Source: Streptomyces sp. NRRL S-337 (lineage in GTDB: Bacteria; Actinomycetota; Actinomycetes; Streptomycetales; Streptomycetaceae). Taken from it: a stretch of 64,000 nt of DNA. Numbering within the stretch: the first letter of the stretch is position 1; every line of letters starts with the position of its first letter. The notes beneath the pieces were generated by a model, which saw nothing but the letters and a program-made list of their open reading frames with translations, was not told the DNA's origin and did no database searches. Below, piece after piece: positions 45,743-54,451 of the stretch. The translations under genes were made by a program, and so were the position numbers. The DNA lies in assembly GCF_000720175.1 (NCBI RefSeq), contig NZ_JOIX01000003.1, forward strand, positions 186,001 through 250,000. Direction: 5' to 3'.

Positions 45743-47707
45743 ATGAGCAGTGCGCGGCCGATCGCTTCCTCCCCCGGTGGCGCGCAAGGCGAAGCCGGGG
45801 GAAAGAAGAAGACACGCCCTTCGGAGCGTCCTACGGAGCATCCTTCCCAGCGCCCTTCCCTGCGTTCGTCCGCCACATTCACGGACGGGATCCCCTACGG
45901 AACCGAGGACGGAACCACCGGCGGCCTCGTCGAGCCCGCTCCGCCGGTGGCCCTGCGGGACATATTCCGGCGCTTCTGGCCGTACACGCGGGGCGGTCGG
46001 CGCTGGCTGGTGGTGATCCTGGCCTTCGTCGTGCTGGGCCCGGTGGTCGACGCGGCCGAGATCTGGCTCTTCAAGATCGTCATCGACGACATGCTGGTCC
46101 CGCGCAATCTGCACCTGCTCCTGCCGATCGCCCTCGCCTACCTCGCGTTCACGTTCTTCGCCGGCGTCCTCGCCTTCGCCGACGAGGTGACCTCCACCTG
46201 GGTCAGTGAACGCTTCCTGCTGGCCCTGCGCTCCGATCTCTTCCGCCACGTCGAAGGCCTGTCACTGGGATTCTTCGAGCGGCGGCGGCTCGGGGACGTG
46301 CTCTCCCGCGTGACCGGGGACGTCGACGCGGTCGAGACGTTCCTGCTCTCCGGGATCGTCAGCGCGATCGCCCAGGTGATGCGGCTCGGGATCTTCCTCG
46401 GCGTGCTGTTCTACCTCCGGTGGGAGCTGACCGTCCTCGCCCTCGTCATCGCGCCGCTGTTCTGGTGGACCGCCCGGCGCTTCTCCCGGCGGGTGAAGGC
46501 CGCCTCGCGGGAACGGCGGCGCCGCAGCGGCTCGGTCAGCGCGGTCACCGAAGAGGCCCTCGGCAACATCGTCCTCGTGCAGGCGTACAACCGGCAGCGG
46601 TGGGAGCACGGCAGGTTCGAGCGCGAGAACCTCGGCCGGTTCCGGGCGGCCATGGCGTCGGCCCGCATCGGTGCGGTGTACGCCACGGTCATCGACGTCA
46701 TCGAGCTGGCCGGCGCGCTGCTCGTGATGGGCCTGGGCACCTGGGAGCTGACCCAGGGCCGCCTCACCCTGGGCGGCCTGATGGTGTTCCTCACCCTGCT
46801 GAGCAGGCTCTACAGCCCGATCCGCGGCATCTCCGGCCTCAGCAACACCTTCTACTCGGCGTCCGCCGCCGCGGAGCGGATCATCGAACTGCTCGACCAG
46901 CGGCCCCAGGTCGTCCAGACCACGGCCCCCCGGGAGCTCGGGCACGCGCGCGGTGAGATCCGGTTCGACGACATCTCCTTCCGGTATCCGGGGACGACCA
47001 GGCCGGCCCTCTCCCACGTCTCCTTCAGCGTCGCCCCGGGGGAGACCCTGGCACTGGTGGGGGCGAGCGGAGCCGGGAAGTCGACCGTCGCCAAGCTGCT
47101 GCTCCGCTTCTACGACCCGGATCACGGAACCGTCCGCCTCGACGGGAACGACCTTCGTGATCTGCGCCTGGACGACCTACGGAACAACGTCGCCGTACTG
47201 CTCCAGGAGACCTTGGTCTTCCACGGCACGGTGCGCGACAACATCGCCTACGGCCGCCCCGACGCGAGCGAGGACGACATCGTCGCGGCAGCTCACGCCG
47301 CGGACGCACACGGCTTCATCAGCCAACTTCCCGAGGGCTACGACACCGTGGTGGGCCAGCGCGGCCGGCTGCTCTCCGGCGGACAGCGACAGCGCCTCGC
47401 CATCGCCCGCGCCATGATCCGTAACGCTCCCCTCCTCATCCTCGACGAGCCGACCACCGGCCTCGACGCGGAATCAGGCCGGCGCATCCTCGAACCACTG
47501 CGCCTGTTGATGAGCGGTCGCACCACGATCCTCATCTCCCACAACCTGCTCACCGTCCGCGACGCCACCCAGATCGTGCTCCTTGAGGACGGCCGCATCG
47601 CCGACCACGGCACGCACGACCAGTTGCTCAGCCGCAGCGCGTCGTATGCCCGGCTCTACCGGCTGCACGGGCCCGGCGGCCCGCCGATGGCCGAGGTGCT
47701 GCGATGA
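45743..47707 (+). CDS. ABC exporter, fused membrane and ATPase domains
   Basis: A 654-residue half-transporter. The first ~75 residues are polar (a Ser/Pro/Arg segment). Six transmembrane helices follow (residues ~90-380), then an ATPase domain with Walker A GASGAGKST, Q-loop LLQETLVFHGTVRDNIAYGR, signature LLSGGQRQRLAIARAM, Walker [13 protein letters not shown] and H-loop ISHNLLTVRD. It probably works as a homodimer exporting lipid, peptide or drug. The stop overlaps the kinase start (ATGA at 47704-47707), so the two are co-translated. Confidence 0.96.
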   Translation: MSSARPIASSPGGAQGEAGGKKKTRPSERPTEHPSQRPSLRSSATFTDGIPYGTEDGTTGGLVEPAPPVALRDIFRRFWPYTRGGRRWLVVILAFVVLGPVVDAAEIWLFKIVIDDMLVPRNLHLLLPIALAYLAFTFFAGVLAFADEVTSTWVSERFLLALRSDLFRHVEGLSLGFFERRRLGDVLSRVTGDVDAVETFLLSGIVSAIAQVMRLGIFLGVLFYLRWELTVLALVIAPLFWWTARRFSRRVKAASRERRRRSGSVSAVTEEALGNIVLVQAYNRQRWEHGRFERENLGRFRAAMASARIGAVYATVIDVIELAGALLVMGLGTWELTQGRLTLGGLMVFLTLLSRLYSPIRGISGLSNTFYSASAAAERIIELLDQRPQVVQTTAPRELGHARGEIRFDDISFRYPGTTRPALSHVSFSVAPGETLALVGASGAGKSTVAKLLLRFYDPDHGTVRLDGNDLRDLRLDDLRNNVAVLLQETLVFHGTVRDNIAYGRPDASEDDIVAAAHAADAHGFISQLPEGYDTVVGQRGRLLSGGQRQRLAIARAMIRNAPLLILDEPTTGLDAESGRRILEPLRLLMSGRTTILISHNLLTVRDATQIVLLEDGRIADHGTHDQLLSRSASYARLYRLHGPGGPPMAEVLR

Positions 47708-48786
47708 GCCGTACGCCGCCCCCCAAGACACCGCCGCTGACGGCCGGAACGACCGTGGCCCCGGGCTACGAGATCCTTGCCCACCTCTGCCGCACCGGTG
47801 GGCTGGACCTCTACGACGCCTGGAGCCAGGAGCGGGAGTGCCGATGCGTCGTGAAAGTGCTGCGTCCGGACCGACAAGGCGAGCAGAGGCTGCGCGAGCG
47901 ACTGCTGCAAGAGGGCCACTGGCTCCAGACCTTCACCCACCCACACCTGGTCCGCGCCTACGAAACGGGCGAAACCCCGGAACCGTACGTCGTATTGGAG
48001 ACGCTCACCGGCGAGACCCTGGCCCACCTCGTCGATCGCCGACAGCGCCGCCTGGCCACCAACGACCTCGCCCTGCTCGGCCTGCACCTGTGCTCGGCGC
48101 TCCACTACCTGCACGGCAAGGGCCTGCTGCACCTGGACATCAAGCCGTCCAACATCGTGGTCGGCTGCCGGCGCGCAAAGGTCCTCGACCTGAGCATCGC
48201 CCGCCCACCCGGCCCCGCCCCGCCGGGCGTCGGCACCTTCTGCTACCTCGCCCCCGAGCAGGCGCGCGGCGGAACGCTCACCCCCGCGACCGACGTCTGG
48301 GGCCTCGGCAGCACGCTGTACGAGGCTGCCACCGGCGCCGTCCCCTTCGACGACACCGACACCGACACGGACACCGAGAGCGGCAGCGGCACCGACAGCG
48401 GCAGCGGCACCGGATCAGGCACCGACGCCGAGACCGATCGGTACCCTCAGCTCGACGAACGAGCCCCGTCCGTCAGCACACGCCGGCGACTGCCCCACTC
48501 CCTCGCCGCGGCGATCGACAGCTGTTTGTCCCCCGACCCGCGCGCCCGGCCCTCACTCGCCCAACTCGCAGCGGTACTGGACGGTGTGCTGCCACACGGT
48601 CGACGCGGAGTGCCGGCCCAGCCATCGCCGACGATCATGAACCATTCACCAGGCTCGTTACGTACACCAGACACCACACACCAAACACAACACCGAGCAC
48701 AGACATCAAACACAGACACCGAACACAGATACAGACACCAGACACCGGCACATCCGGGAGGCCCCGATGCCTTCTCGCCCAGCTGA
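47704..48786 (+). CDS. Ser/Thr protein kinase-like protein with variant motifs and repeats
   Basis: A 360-residue kinase-fold protein. Visible motifs: VAIK-type Lys51, Glu70 in the C-helix, H143-L-D145-I-K-P-S-N150 (HLD in place of HRD), D162-L-S164 (DLS in place of DFG), and APE at 183-185. The glycine loop is poor (LAHLCRTGGLD). Between ATGAVPFDD and RYPQL there is a low-complexity insert of ~25 Asp/Thr/Ser/Gly residues. The tail after residue 310 is made of CA-rich repeats. No transmembrane segment. Coupled to the exporter, it may regulate it; weak activity or pseudokinase status is possible. Confidence 0.85.
   Translation: MSRTPPPKTPPLTAGTTVAPGYEILAHLCRTGGLDLYDAWSQERECRCVVKVLRPDRQGEQRLRERLLQEGHWLQTFTHPHLVRAYETGETPEPYVVLETLTGETLAHLVDRRQRRLATNDLALLGLHLCSALHYLHGKGLLHLDIKPSNIVVGCRRAKVLDLSIARPPGPAPPGVGTFCYLAPEQARGGTLTPATDVWGLGSTLYEAATGAVPFDDTDTDTDTESGSGTDSGSGTGSGTDAETDRYPQLDERAPSVSTRRRLPHSLAAAIDSCLSPDPRARPSLAQLAAVLDGVLPHGRRGVPAQPSPTIMNHSPGSLRTPDTTHQTQHRAQTSNTDTEHRYRHQTPAHPGGPDAFSPS
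48650..48760. repeat. CA-rich low-complexity stretch
   Basis: Degenerate ACAC/CAGACACC units, much lower in G+C than the surroundings. It encodes the Thr/His/Gln-rich C-terminal tail of the kinase-like protein and ends at the overlap with the next gene. Confidence 0.7.
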
Positions 48787-49192
48787 GGCTTCGCTGAGGG
48801 GAGTTGCCGCCGTCTGCGCGCTCCTCAGCGCGGTCGCTCATCTCCTCCTCGTCCCCGAACATCTCAAAGAAGTGCCGTACATGGGAATCCTGTTCCTCAC
48901 CGGCAGTGTGGCGCTTCTCGTCGCTGCGGCAGGTCTTGCGCGGCGGAACCCCGTACCGGCGTGGCTGCTCGGCACATTGGTCAGCGGTGGCATGGTTCTC
49001 GGCTTCGCGTTGTCCCGTACCGTCGGGCTGCCCAACTACCAGGAAGAAGGCTGGGACCCCCCTTACGGCGTCCTGTGCATGGTCGCCGAAGTGGCCTTCA
49101 TCATCACCTTCGTCGCCTGGTGCGGCGTCGCAAAGACGCGGACCCCGCCCGCTGAGGTCACCCGCCCCACCGCATCCGTGCACGCTGGGTAG
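48767..49192 (+). CDS. Small membrane protein of the exporter/kinase operon
   Basis: A 141-residue protein with four hydrophobic helices (residues ~10-30, ~38-58, ~66-85, ~105-125). Its start overlaps the kinase gene by 20 bp. The family resembles uncharacterised actinobacterial membrane proteins. Location suggests function with the exporter and kinase. Confidence 0.8.
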   Translation: MPSRPAEASLRGVAAVCALLSAVAHLLLVPEHLKEVPYMGILFLTGSVALLVAAAGLARRNPVPAWLLGTLVSGGMVLGFALSRTVGLPNYQEEGWDPPYGVLCMVAEVAFIITFVAWCGVAKTRTPPAEVTRPTASVHAG

Positions 49193-49328
49193 CCACAGCC
49201 GGTACGTCGTGTCCACGCCGGCATGTCGTGACCGCGCCAGCGGAGCCGTTGCCCCGAGAGAGAATGAATGCGTGGTCTTCCGTAACCGCAGGGCAATCCC
49301 CTGGCCGGGGCGGACCGTACCTAAGGGT

Positions 49329-49982
49329 ATGCAGAAGTTGCAGCTCCCAGTCGGACGTATCCCCGACGAGGCGCTGCTGGCTGGCCTGGCCACGGGGGAT
49401 CCGGAGCTCGCCGTCACGTTCGTACGGCGATTCCAGCACACGGTCCTCGGCGTCGCGCTCGCGGTCACCCGCGATCCGCAGCTCGCCGAGGACATCGCCC
49501 AGCAGACCTTCGAGCGTGCGTGGCGGCATGCGCAGGTCTACGACTCACGCCGCGGATCGGTGACGACCTGGTTGACGACCATCGCCCACAACCTCGCCAT
49601 CGACGCCGTCCGGTCGCGTCGGCCGGAGCCGGTGGCCCCCGAGGACCTCGACGCGCTCCTCGGCGCGGTGACCGACACCCCCGAGGACCGGGCGCTCGCA
49701 GACGAGGCGTCGGCCGCCCTTCGGGCCGCGGTGGCGCAGTTGCCGGGCGAGCAGGCCCGTGCCCTGGTGATGGCGGGCATCTACGGAATGACCGCGCAGC
49801 AGATCGCCGACCGGGAGCACATCCCACTCGGCACCGCCAAGACACGGATCCGGACCGCCATGGGCAAACTGCGGACCACTCTCACCTCACCGAACCCGGC
49901 CCCTCCGCACCCGACACATTCCGAAGCTACGAATCCCGCCGATTCGCATCCCGCGCCTCCGAAGCGAGGCGGCCATGAATGA
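49329..49982 (+). CDS. ECF sigma factor
   Basis: A 217-residue ECF sigma factor. Region 2 is FVRRFQHTVLGVALAVTRDP followed by AEDIAQQTFERAWRHAQVYD; region 4 is PGEQARALVMAGIYGMTAQQ, IADREHIPLGTAKTRIRTAM. The C-terminus is a ~30-residue Pro/His/Ser-rich tail. ATG at 49329. It overlaps the anti-sigma gene, the usual arrangement for zinc anti-sigma control (SigK/RskA-like). Confidence 0.95.
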   Translation: MQKLQLPVGRIPDEALLAGLATGDPELAVTFVRRFQHTVLGVALAVTRDPQLAEDIAQQTFERAWRHAQVYDSRRGSVTTWLTTIAHNLAIDAVRSRRPEPVAPEDLDALLGAVTDTPEDRALADEASAALRAAVAQLPGEQARALVMAGIYGMTAQQIADREHIPLGTAKTRIRTAMGKLRTTLTSPNPAPPHPTHSEATNPADSHPAPPKRGGHE

Positions 49983-50739
49983 GGCGGCCATGAACAAGGA
50001 CCTGACCTGCGAACAGCTGCACGAGATCGGTGCCGAGCTGGCCCTTGGCGTGCTCTCGGGCCGGGAGCGGGCCGAGGCGGCCGTTCATCTGGACCGTTGC
50101 GCGGAGTGCCGGGAGTACATCGAGCAGCTCGCCCTCGTCGGCGACGGGCTGCTGTCCCTCCTGCCCGGCAGCGAGCCGCCGGCCGGCTTCGAAAGCCGGG
50201 TGGCGCGGCGGCTGACCCAGGTGCAGGCCGCACGTGACGGACGCGAGAACGCGCGCGGCGCCGCGCTGCGGCCCACGCGGGTCCGCAGAGGCGTACGGCT
50301 ACGGGTCGCGTCCGCCGCGGCCGTGATCGCGCTGGGCTTTGGGTTCGGCGGCTGGGCCGTCGGTACGGCCATCGAAAACCTGGCCGCCGGCCCTGCACCG
50401 CCCGTCCAGACCGCGGCGGGAATGCTGCGGGCGAATCTGACCGCAGGCGGTACGGACCATCGACAACCGGTCGGCGAAATCTACGCCCACTCCGGACCGC
50501 GCGGCTGGGTCTTCATGTCCGTCGATCTTGCCGACGCCGGTATCCGGTACAGCGGAAAGGTCATCTGCACACTGGAGCGTACCGACGGCACCACCGTCCG
50601 ACTCGGCACCTTCAGCCTCCGCGGCGGCTACGCCTACTGGGGTGCCCCGACCTCCGTGAACCCCTCCACGCTCTCGGGCGCCCGCCTGACCGCGACCGAT
50701 GGCCACGTCCTTGCCACCGCGCACTTCACCGGGCGGTGA
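49975..50739 (+). CDS. Zinc-binding anti-sigma factor, membrane-anchored
   Basis: A 254-residue anti-sigma factor. The ZAS motif H38-x3-C42-x2-C45 (HLDRCAEC) lies in the N-terminal helical domain, one transmembrane helix follows (ASAAAVIALGFGFGGWAVGT, residues ~110-130), and the C-terminal extracytoplasmic domain is beta-rich (RskA-like). It should hold the cognate ECF factor at the membrane. The start may be 49975 (overlapping the sigma gene) or 49990. Confidence 0.93.
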   Translation: MNEAAMNKDLTCEQLHEIGAELALGVLSGRERAEAAVHLDRCAECREYIEQLALVGDGLLSLLPGSEPPAGFESRVARRLTQVQAARDGRENARGAALRPTRVRRGVRLRVASAAAVIALGFGFGGWAVGTAIENLAAGPAPPVQTAAGMLRANLTAGGTDHRQPVGEIYAHSGPRGWVFMSVDLADAGIRYSGKVICTLERTDGTTVRLGTFSLRGGYAYWGAPTSVNPSTLSGARLTATDGHVLATAHFTGR

Positions 50740-50795
50740 TCACTCCCGGCGGAGCAGCCCCGCCCGGGGACAACAGCCGATGCGGCCTCACCCAG

Positions 50796-50865
50796 AGAAA
50801 GCGACGCCGGAACGGGACGCGAGAAAGTGACGCCGGAACGGGACGAGAAAGTGACGCTGCGTCCG
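50796..50865. repeat. Direct repeats between anti-sigma and DUF1918 genes
   Basis: The unit AGAAAG(C/T)GACGCCGGAACGGGACG occurs at 50796 and 50822 and partly at 50846 (26- and 24-bp spacing). No gene is supported in the 200-base gap 50740-50939. Confidence 0.7.
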
Positions 50866-50939
50866 ATCCGGTGACACCGTGCATAGCGGAGTGCTGCTAC
50901 GGGGATGCCATGCGGGCCGGAACCGGTCTTCAGAAGGGC

Positions 50940-51140
50940 ATGATCATGCAGGTCAGCGTAGGGGACAGACTGCTCATTCACGGGCGCATCGTCGGGCAGC
51001 GCGACCGGACTGCCGAAGTCATCGAGGTGCTGGGATCAAACGGCAGCCCACCGTATCGGGTGCGCTTCGAGGACGGTCACGAGACCATCATGTCCCCGGG
51101 CCCGGACACCGTGGTCCGGCCTTTCGCAACCGGAGCATGA
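50940..51140 (+). CDS. DUF1918 protein
   Basis: A 66-residue protein of the DUF1918 family (VGDRLLIHGRIVGQRDRTAE, VIEVLGSNGSPPYRVRFEDG, HETIMSPGPDTVV), a small SH3-like barrel common in actinobacteria. Function unknown; sometimes implicated in stress. ATG at 50940 with AGAAGGG upstream. Confidence 0.9.
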   Translation: MIMQVSVGDRLLIHGRIVGQRDRTAEVIEVLGSNGSPPYRVRFEDGHETIMSPGPDTVVRPFATGA

Positions 51141-51279
51141 GGCCGTCGCGGCGTTGAGGCGCCGGTGGAGGAGGGGGCGGCTGGGCGGCTTGCGTACAAG
51201 GCTCGGGTGAGGGTTGAGGTCCGGGTAAGGTAGCGCTCTTCGGGCGGCGCGAGCCCCTGGAGTCACCAAGGTGTCTCCC

Positions 51280-52314
51280 ATGAACCTTCGGCCCGTGGCA
51301 GCCCGTTCCGACGCCGCGACAGGCATCGTTTGGCGGCTGCCCGCCGTCGATGCCGTGCGAGGGTGGCGGGCCCTGTGGTGGAACGTAGGGCCCGCCGGGG
51401 AACTGGCGGTCCTGCTGGTTCACCGGAGGCAGCTGAGCCGCTCTCGCTACGTCAAGGGATGGATCGGGTGGGGGCCGGAAGCCCCGTTCAGCGGTGAGCT
51501 GGTCACCGTCACGGCACAGGGAGAGCGGCGCACGCCGTGGGAGAGCATCCCGATCCGACCCAGTCACCTGGTCCTGCTTCCGGAATCGCGATTCCTCGTG
51601 GCCGCCGGCCGCACCGTCAGGACCAAGACGGAGGAGGGGGCGACCGAGGGCGACTGGATACCCAACGCCGTGGTGTTGTCGCCCTCAGGGAAACCCGAAG
51701 GCGCATTCTGCATCGGCGATGACATCTCCACTCTGGTCGCCGACCGCCACGGGGGAATCTGGGCGGCCTACGGAGACGAGGGCATCTACGGCGGCCACCC
51801 GGAGTCAGCGGCCGGTATGGCCGGCTGGAATGCCGAGGGCCATGCGATATGGGTGCCCGAAGGGCGGCTCCCCGCCCACCCGTTGCAAGGTTGTACTGCC
51901 GCCACCGAGGGCGAACGGGTGTGGCTGGTTTGGTACTCGGGCGGCGGACGCGGTGCCGGCACGTATCTGACCCGGATCACCCCGTCCACCGGCGAAGCGA
52001 CCAGCTACCGCAGCCCGGTCGCCAACCCGGACGGGTTCGCCGTCCGCGGCCATCGCGCCGTGCTGACCGTCCGCAATCACCACCAGCGGTCCGTCGAACT
52101 CATCCGTGCCGAGCTCGACGACACCACCGTTTCTGCCGGCCCCACCTGCCCCGAGACCCCCAACACCCCCAACGGCCCCAACACCCCCACATGGACGGTG
52201 ACCAGCCGTCGTAAGCTCCGCGTGCCCGGACGGGTCGTCATGCGCTGCGGCCAAGGCCGCGACGGCGTCCTGTGGCTCCGAACGGGGGACACCTGGCTGC
52301 GCATGGAGGCGTGA
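51280..52314 (+). CDS. Hypothetical protein, possible beta-propeller
   Basis: A 344-residue protein rich in beta strands with repeated Trp/Gly-containing turns (HGGIWAAYGDEGIYGG, EGERVWLVWYSGGG, DGVLWLRTGDTWLRMEA), suggesting a propeller. A low-complexity stretch of Pro/Asn/Thr near residue 295. No signal peptide. ATG at 51280, or a GTG at 51271. No family recognised. Confidence 0.7.
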   Translation: MNLRPVAARSDAATGIVWRLPAVDAVRGWRALWWNVGPAGELAVLLVHRRQLSRSRYVKGWIGWGPEAPFSGELVTVTAQGERRTPWESIPIRPSHLVLLPESRFLVAAGRTVRTKTEEGATEGDWIPNAVVLSPSGKPEGAFCIGDDISTLVADRHGGIWAAYGDEGIYGGHPESAAGMAGWNAEGHAIWVPEGRLPAHPLQGCTAATEGERVWLVWYSGGGRGAGTYLTRITPSTGEATSYRSPVANPDGFAVRGHRAVLTVRNHHQRSVELIRAELDDTTVSAGPTCPETPNTPNGPNTPTWTVTSRRKLRVPGRVVMRCGQGRDGVLWLRTGDTWLRMEA

Positions 52315-52341
52315 ATCATGGCCGCTTGCCCGTGAGCAGCC

Positions 52342-53019
52342 TCAGACACCTTCGCTCCCCGTCCCTGTCCTCCCCGTTCGCGTTACCGCGAGCAGAGCCA
52401 TGTCATCGTCGATGCGACCTCTGGCGTGGCGGTTCGCCTCGGTGAGCAGGCTGTCGAGGAGTGCGTCCGGTCCAGGGAAGATCAGGCAGCGCATGCCGTA
52501 CGGGGTGTTCTGCGCGCCGTACAGGTCACCGCCGATCTGTGCGTCCTTCACGGCCGCCTGGTAGCGCACGGCGATCCGCAGCGGTCCGATCGAGGTCGGC
52601 AGTTTCGGCAGCACGGCACGCTGGACGGCGAGCGCGATTCTGCGGGCGGACTGCAGACGCACGTTGCTGTAGTACATGAGGCGGTTGACGATGACGGCGA
52701 AGGCCGAGACGGTCGCGACCGCTGCCAGCTCGCTCTGCCCGCCCGAATCGTCGATGAACCCGAAGTGGGTGAGCAGCGCGAAATCGGCGGCGCAGGCAGC
52801 GAGGCATGCCAGTACCGTCGCGCGCAGCGACAGCAGGGCGGCGGCCGTCATCGGCGCGGCCGTATAGAACGCCTCTCCGCTGAAGTGGGGAGAGGTGTGG
52901 TAATCGAGGAGCGCACCGACGACGAGCACGACGGCGGGCAGCAGCCGGAGGTGGCGCAGACACCAGCGCCTGACGCTCCAGCGTCTGACCGTGGTGCGCC
53001 CCGCACTCGGTGCCCTCAC
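52342..53019 (-). pseudogene. PP2C/SpoIIE phosphatase with internal deletion
   Basis: A 225-residue frame. The N-terminal half has four or so membrane helices and the linker typical of streptomycete membrane PP2C phosphatases. The catalytic domain starts normally (AVLPKLPTSIGPLRIAVRYQ, DAQIGGDLYG) but jumps from GMRCLI straight to FPGPDALLDSLLTEANRHAR and the closing RGRIDDDMALLAVTR. About 120 residues, including the second metal-binding Asp region (GDVxGKG), are missing in frame. It is almost certainly inactive. Confidence 0.85.
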
Positions 53020-53254
53020 GTACCCGCTCCCGCTCTGTCGTGCTGGAGATCACGCTCCAGGATCCTCGGGCCGGATCGCGGCTGCCACTCGTGGCGGGGC
53101 CGGATGGGCGTGGCGTAGGGGCGGGCGCGTCGCGTCCATCCGGGCTGCCCTGCACCAGAGGCAGCCCGGATGGGCGGCGCGACCGGGGCTCGGGCTCCTC
53201 CTCGCTACGGCGGTGGCGCCGAGCTCAGTCGAGGTCAGCCGAGGTCAGTCGAGC

Positions 53255-53686
53255 TCAGCCCAGGTTGTCGCCCCAGCCGCCCTGGATCATCGTTTGGAAC
53301 GCCCACTTTCCGTCCTGCCTGATCAGGATGTCGGCGTACCGCAGCTGTTGGGTCTCGCCCTGGATCGTCATGGTCGAGTCCGTGAAGACCACGGCGATGG
53401 CGGGGGAGAGGAAGACGGGCGTTCGTATCGACTCGAACCCGATGTCCTCGCTCCCGTCCCCCATGACATGGGTCATCGTCGCGACGAACTGCTCGCGGTC
53501 CCACTGGGCCGAACGGCCGTTGCCGGAAGCGTCATCACTCACGAGGTTGAGCGGGAAGACCGCCATCTCGGCCATCCGCTCGATGTTGCGCTTCGCGCTC
53601 TGGGCGTCGTACTCCGCGAACCAGGCGTCCAGGCTCGCGCGGTCCTCGGTGGTGGGGACATAGCCGGTCGGGGGCAGAACGGTCAC
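53255..53686 (-). CDS. SnoaL/NTF2-like protein
   Basis: A 143-residue NTF2-fold protein (DRASLDAWFAEYDAQSAKRN, IERMAEMAVFPLNLVSDDA, ADILIRQDGKWAFQTMIQG). The family includes polyketide cyclases and small-molecule-binding proteins. Its promoter region contains a 13-bp inverted repeat (53743-53797). The substrate is unknown. Confidence 0.85.
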   Translation of the reverse strand: MTVLPPTGYVPTTEDRASLDAWFAEYDAQSAKRNIERMAEMAVFPLNLVSDDASGNGRSAQWDREQFVATMTHVMGDGSEDIGFESIRTPVFLSPAIAVVFTDSTMTIQGETQQLRYADILIRQDGKWAFQTMIQGGWGDNLG

Positions 53687-53742
53687 GCTGGCTCCTCTTC
53701 AAGCTTTCGGGCACTTGTCGCGCACGGGCGTCGCAGGGCTCG

Positions 53743-53797
53743 TCAAGTTTGACTACGAGAGGAGAGTAGGTCGTTGTCGCGGCCTAGTCAAACTTGA
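53743..53797. promoter_or_regulatory. 13-bp inverted repeat, candidate operator
   Basis: TCAAGTTTGACTA (53743-53755) and TAGTCAAACTTGA (53785-53797) are perfect reverse complements, each also holding a TCAA/TTGA core. They lie upstream of the SnoaL-like gene, and the right arm covers the end of the oxidoreductase remnant. Confidence 0.65.
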
Positions 53798-53889
53798 ATA
53801 GTTGCTTCCCTTTCACCGACCTCCACGTCCTCCAGCCGCCGGACCTCCGGGCCACCGTGCCCGTGGAACCGCACTGCTCTGGTCATCAT
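53788..53889 (-). pseudogene. N-terminal remnant of a quinone oxidoreductase/MDR gene
   Basis: Encodes TRAVRFHGHGGPEVRRLEDV then EVGE, the normal start of an MDR quinone oxidoreductase, then leaves the family and stops after about 32 codons in promoter-like DNA. The rest of the gene has been deleted. It is divergent from the ArsR gene. Confidence 0.75.
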
Positions 53890-53917
53890 GCATCCCCCTA
53901 TCCGTAGACCCGTCGAC

Positions 53918-53985
53918 GTGAGTTGGCGGCAGGCGTGAGTTGGCGGCAGGCGTGAGTTGGCGACAGACGTGAGTTGGCGAGGCGA
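53918..53985. repeat. 17-bp tandem repeat, four copies
   Basis: GTGAGTTGGCGGCAGGC-type units start at 53918, 53935, 53952 and 53969. The last copy provides the likely GTG start of the ArsR gene. The array may bind the ArsR protein or be a replication-slippage product. Confidence 0.85.
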
Positions 53986-54451
53986 TTGCCGCGAACGCGC
54001 CACCGGGTCGGCCTCGGTGCTTGTGGCCCTGGTCGACCCGATACGCCGGCGGATCGTCCGTGAGTTGTACGCCGCTCGCCGGGAGCTTGCCTGCGGCACG
54101 ATCGACCTGCCGGTCAGCAATTCCACCGTCACCCATCACTTCCACGTCCTGCGCGAGGCCGGCCTCATCAGGCAGTACTACGCGGGTACTTCGCGCATGA
54201 ACGCCCTGCGCAGCGACGAGTTCGAGCAAGCCTTCCCGGGACTTCTGCGTGTCCTCATGGAAGCAGCGCGAGCGGGATTCCTAGTCGTCGTCCCCCTGGC
54301 CCTCGTCGTCTTCGTCGTCCCCGTCGTCGTCCTCATCGTCGTAGTAGTCCTCACGTTCGGCGAGGTGGTCGTAGAGCTCGGCGACGAGTGGGGACTCGTC
54401 GGCCCACCAAGGGGTACGGGCGGACTCATCGGAACCGCCGGTGACCAGTGA
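53969..54451 (+). CDS. ArsR-type regulator, probably lacking its native stop
   Basis: A winged-helix repressor: DPIRRRIVRELYAARRELAC, VSNSTVTHHFHVLREAGLIR, QYYAGTSRMNALRSDEFEQA. The normal domain ends near LLRVLMEAARAG (54275). The frame then runs a further ~58 codons through the antisense of the acidic tail of the convergent 703-residue gene, giving a Val-rich hydrophobic tail that looks artificial. GTG at 53969 inside the fourth 17-bp repeat is the likely start (TTG at 53957 is possible). Its original target was probably the oxidoreductase now reduced to a remnant. Confidence 0.7.
   Translation: MSWRGDCRERATGSASVLVALVDPIRRRIVRELYAARRELACGTIDLPVSNSTVTHHFHVLREAGLIRQYYAGTSRMNALRSDEFEQAFPGLLRVLMEAARAGFLVVVPLALVVFVVPVVVLIVVVVLTFGEVVVELGDEWGLVGPPRGTGGLIGTAGDQ

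Noticed and set aside
48350..48440. CRISPR-like array suggested by short repeats in the kinase gene
   Set aside because: The units are 6-12 bp in-frame codon repeats without spacers.
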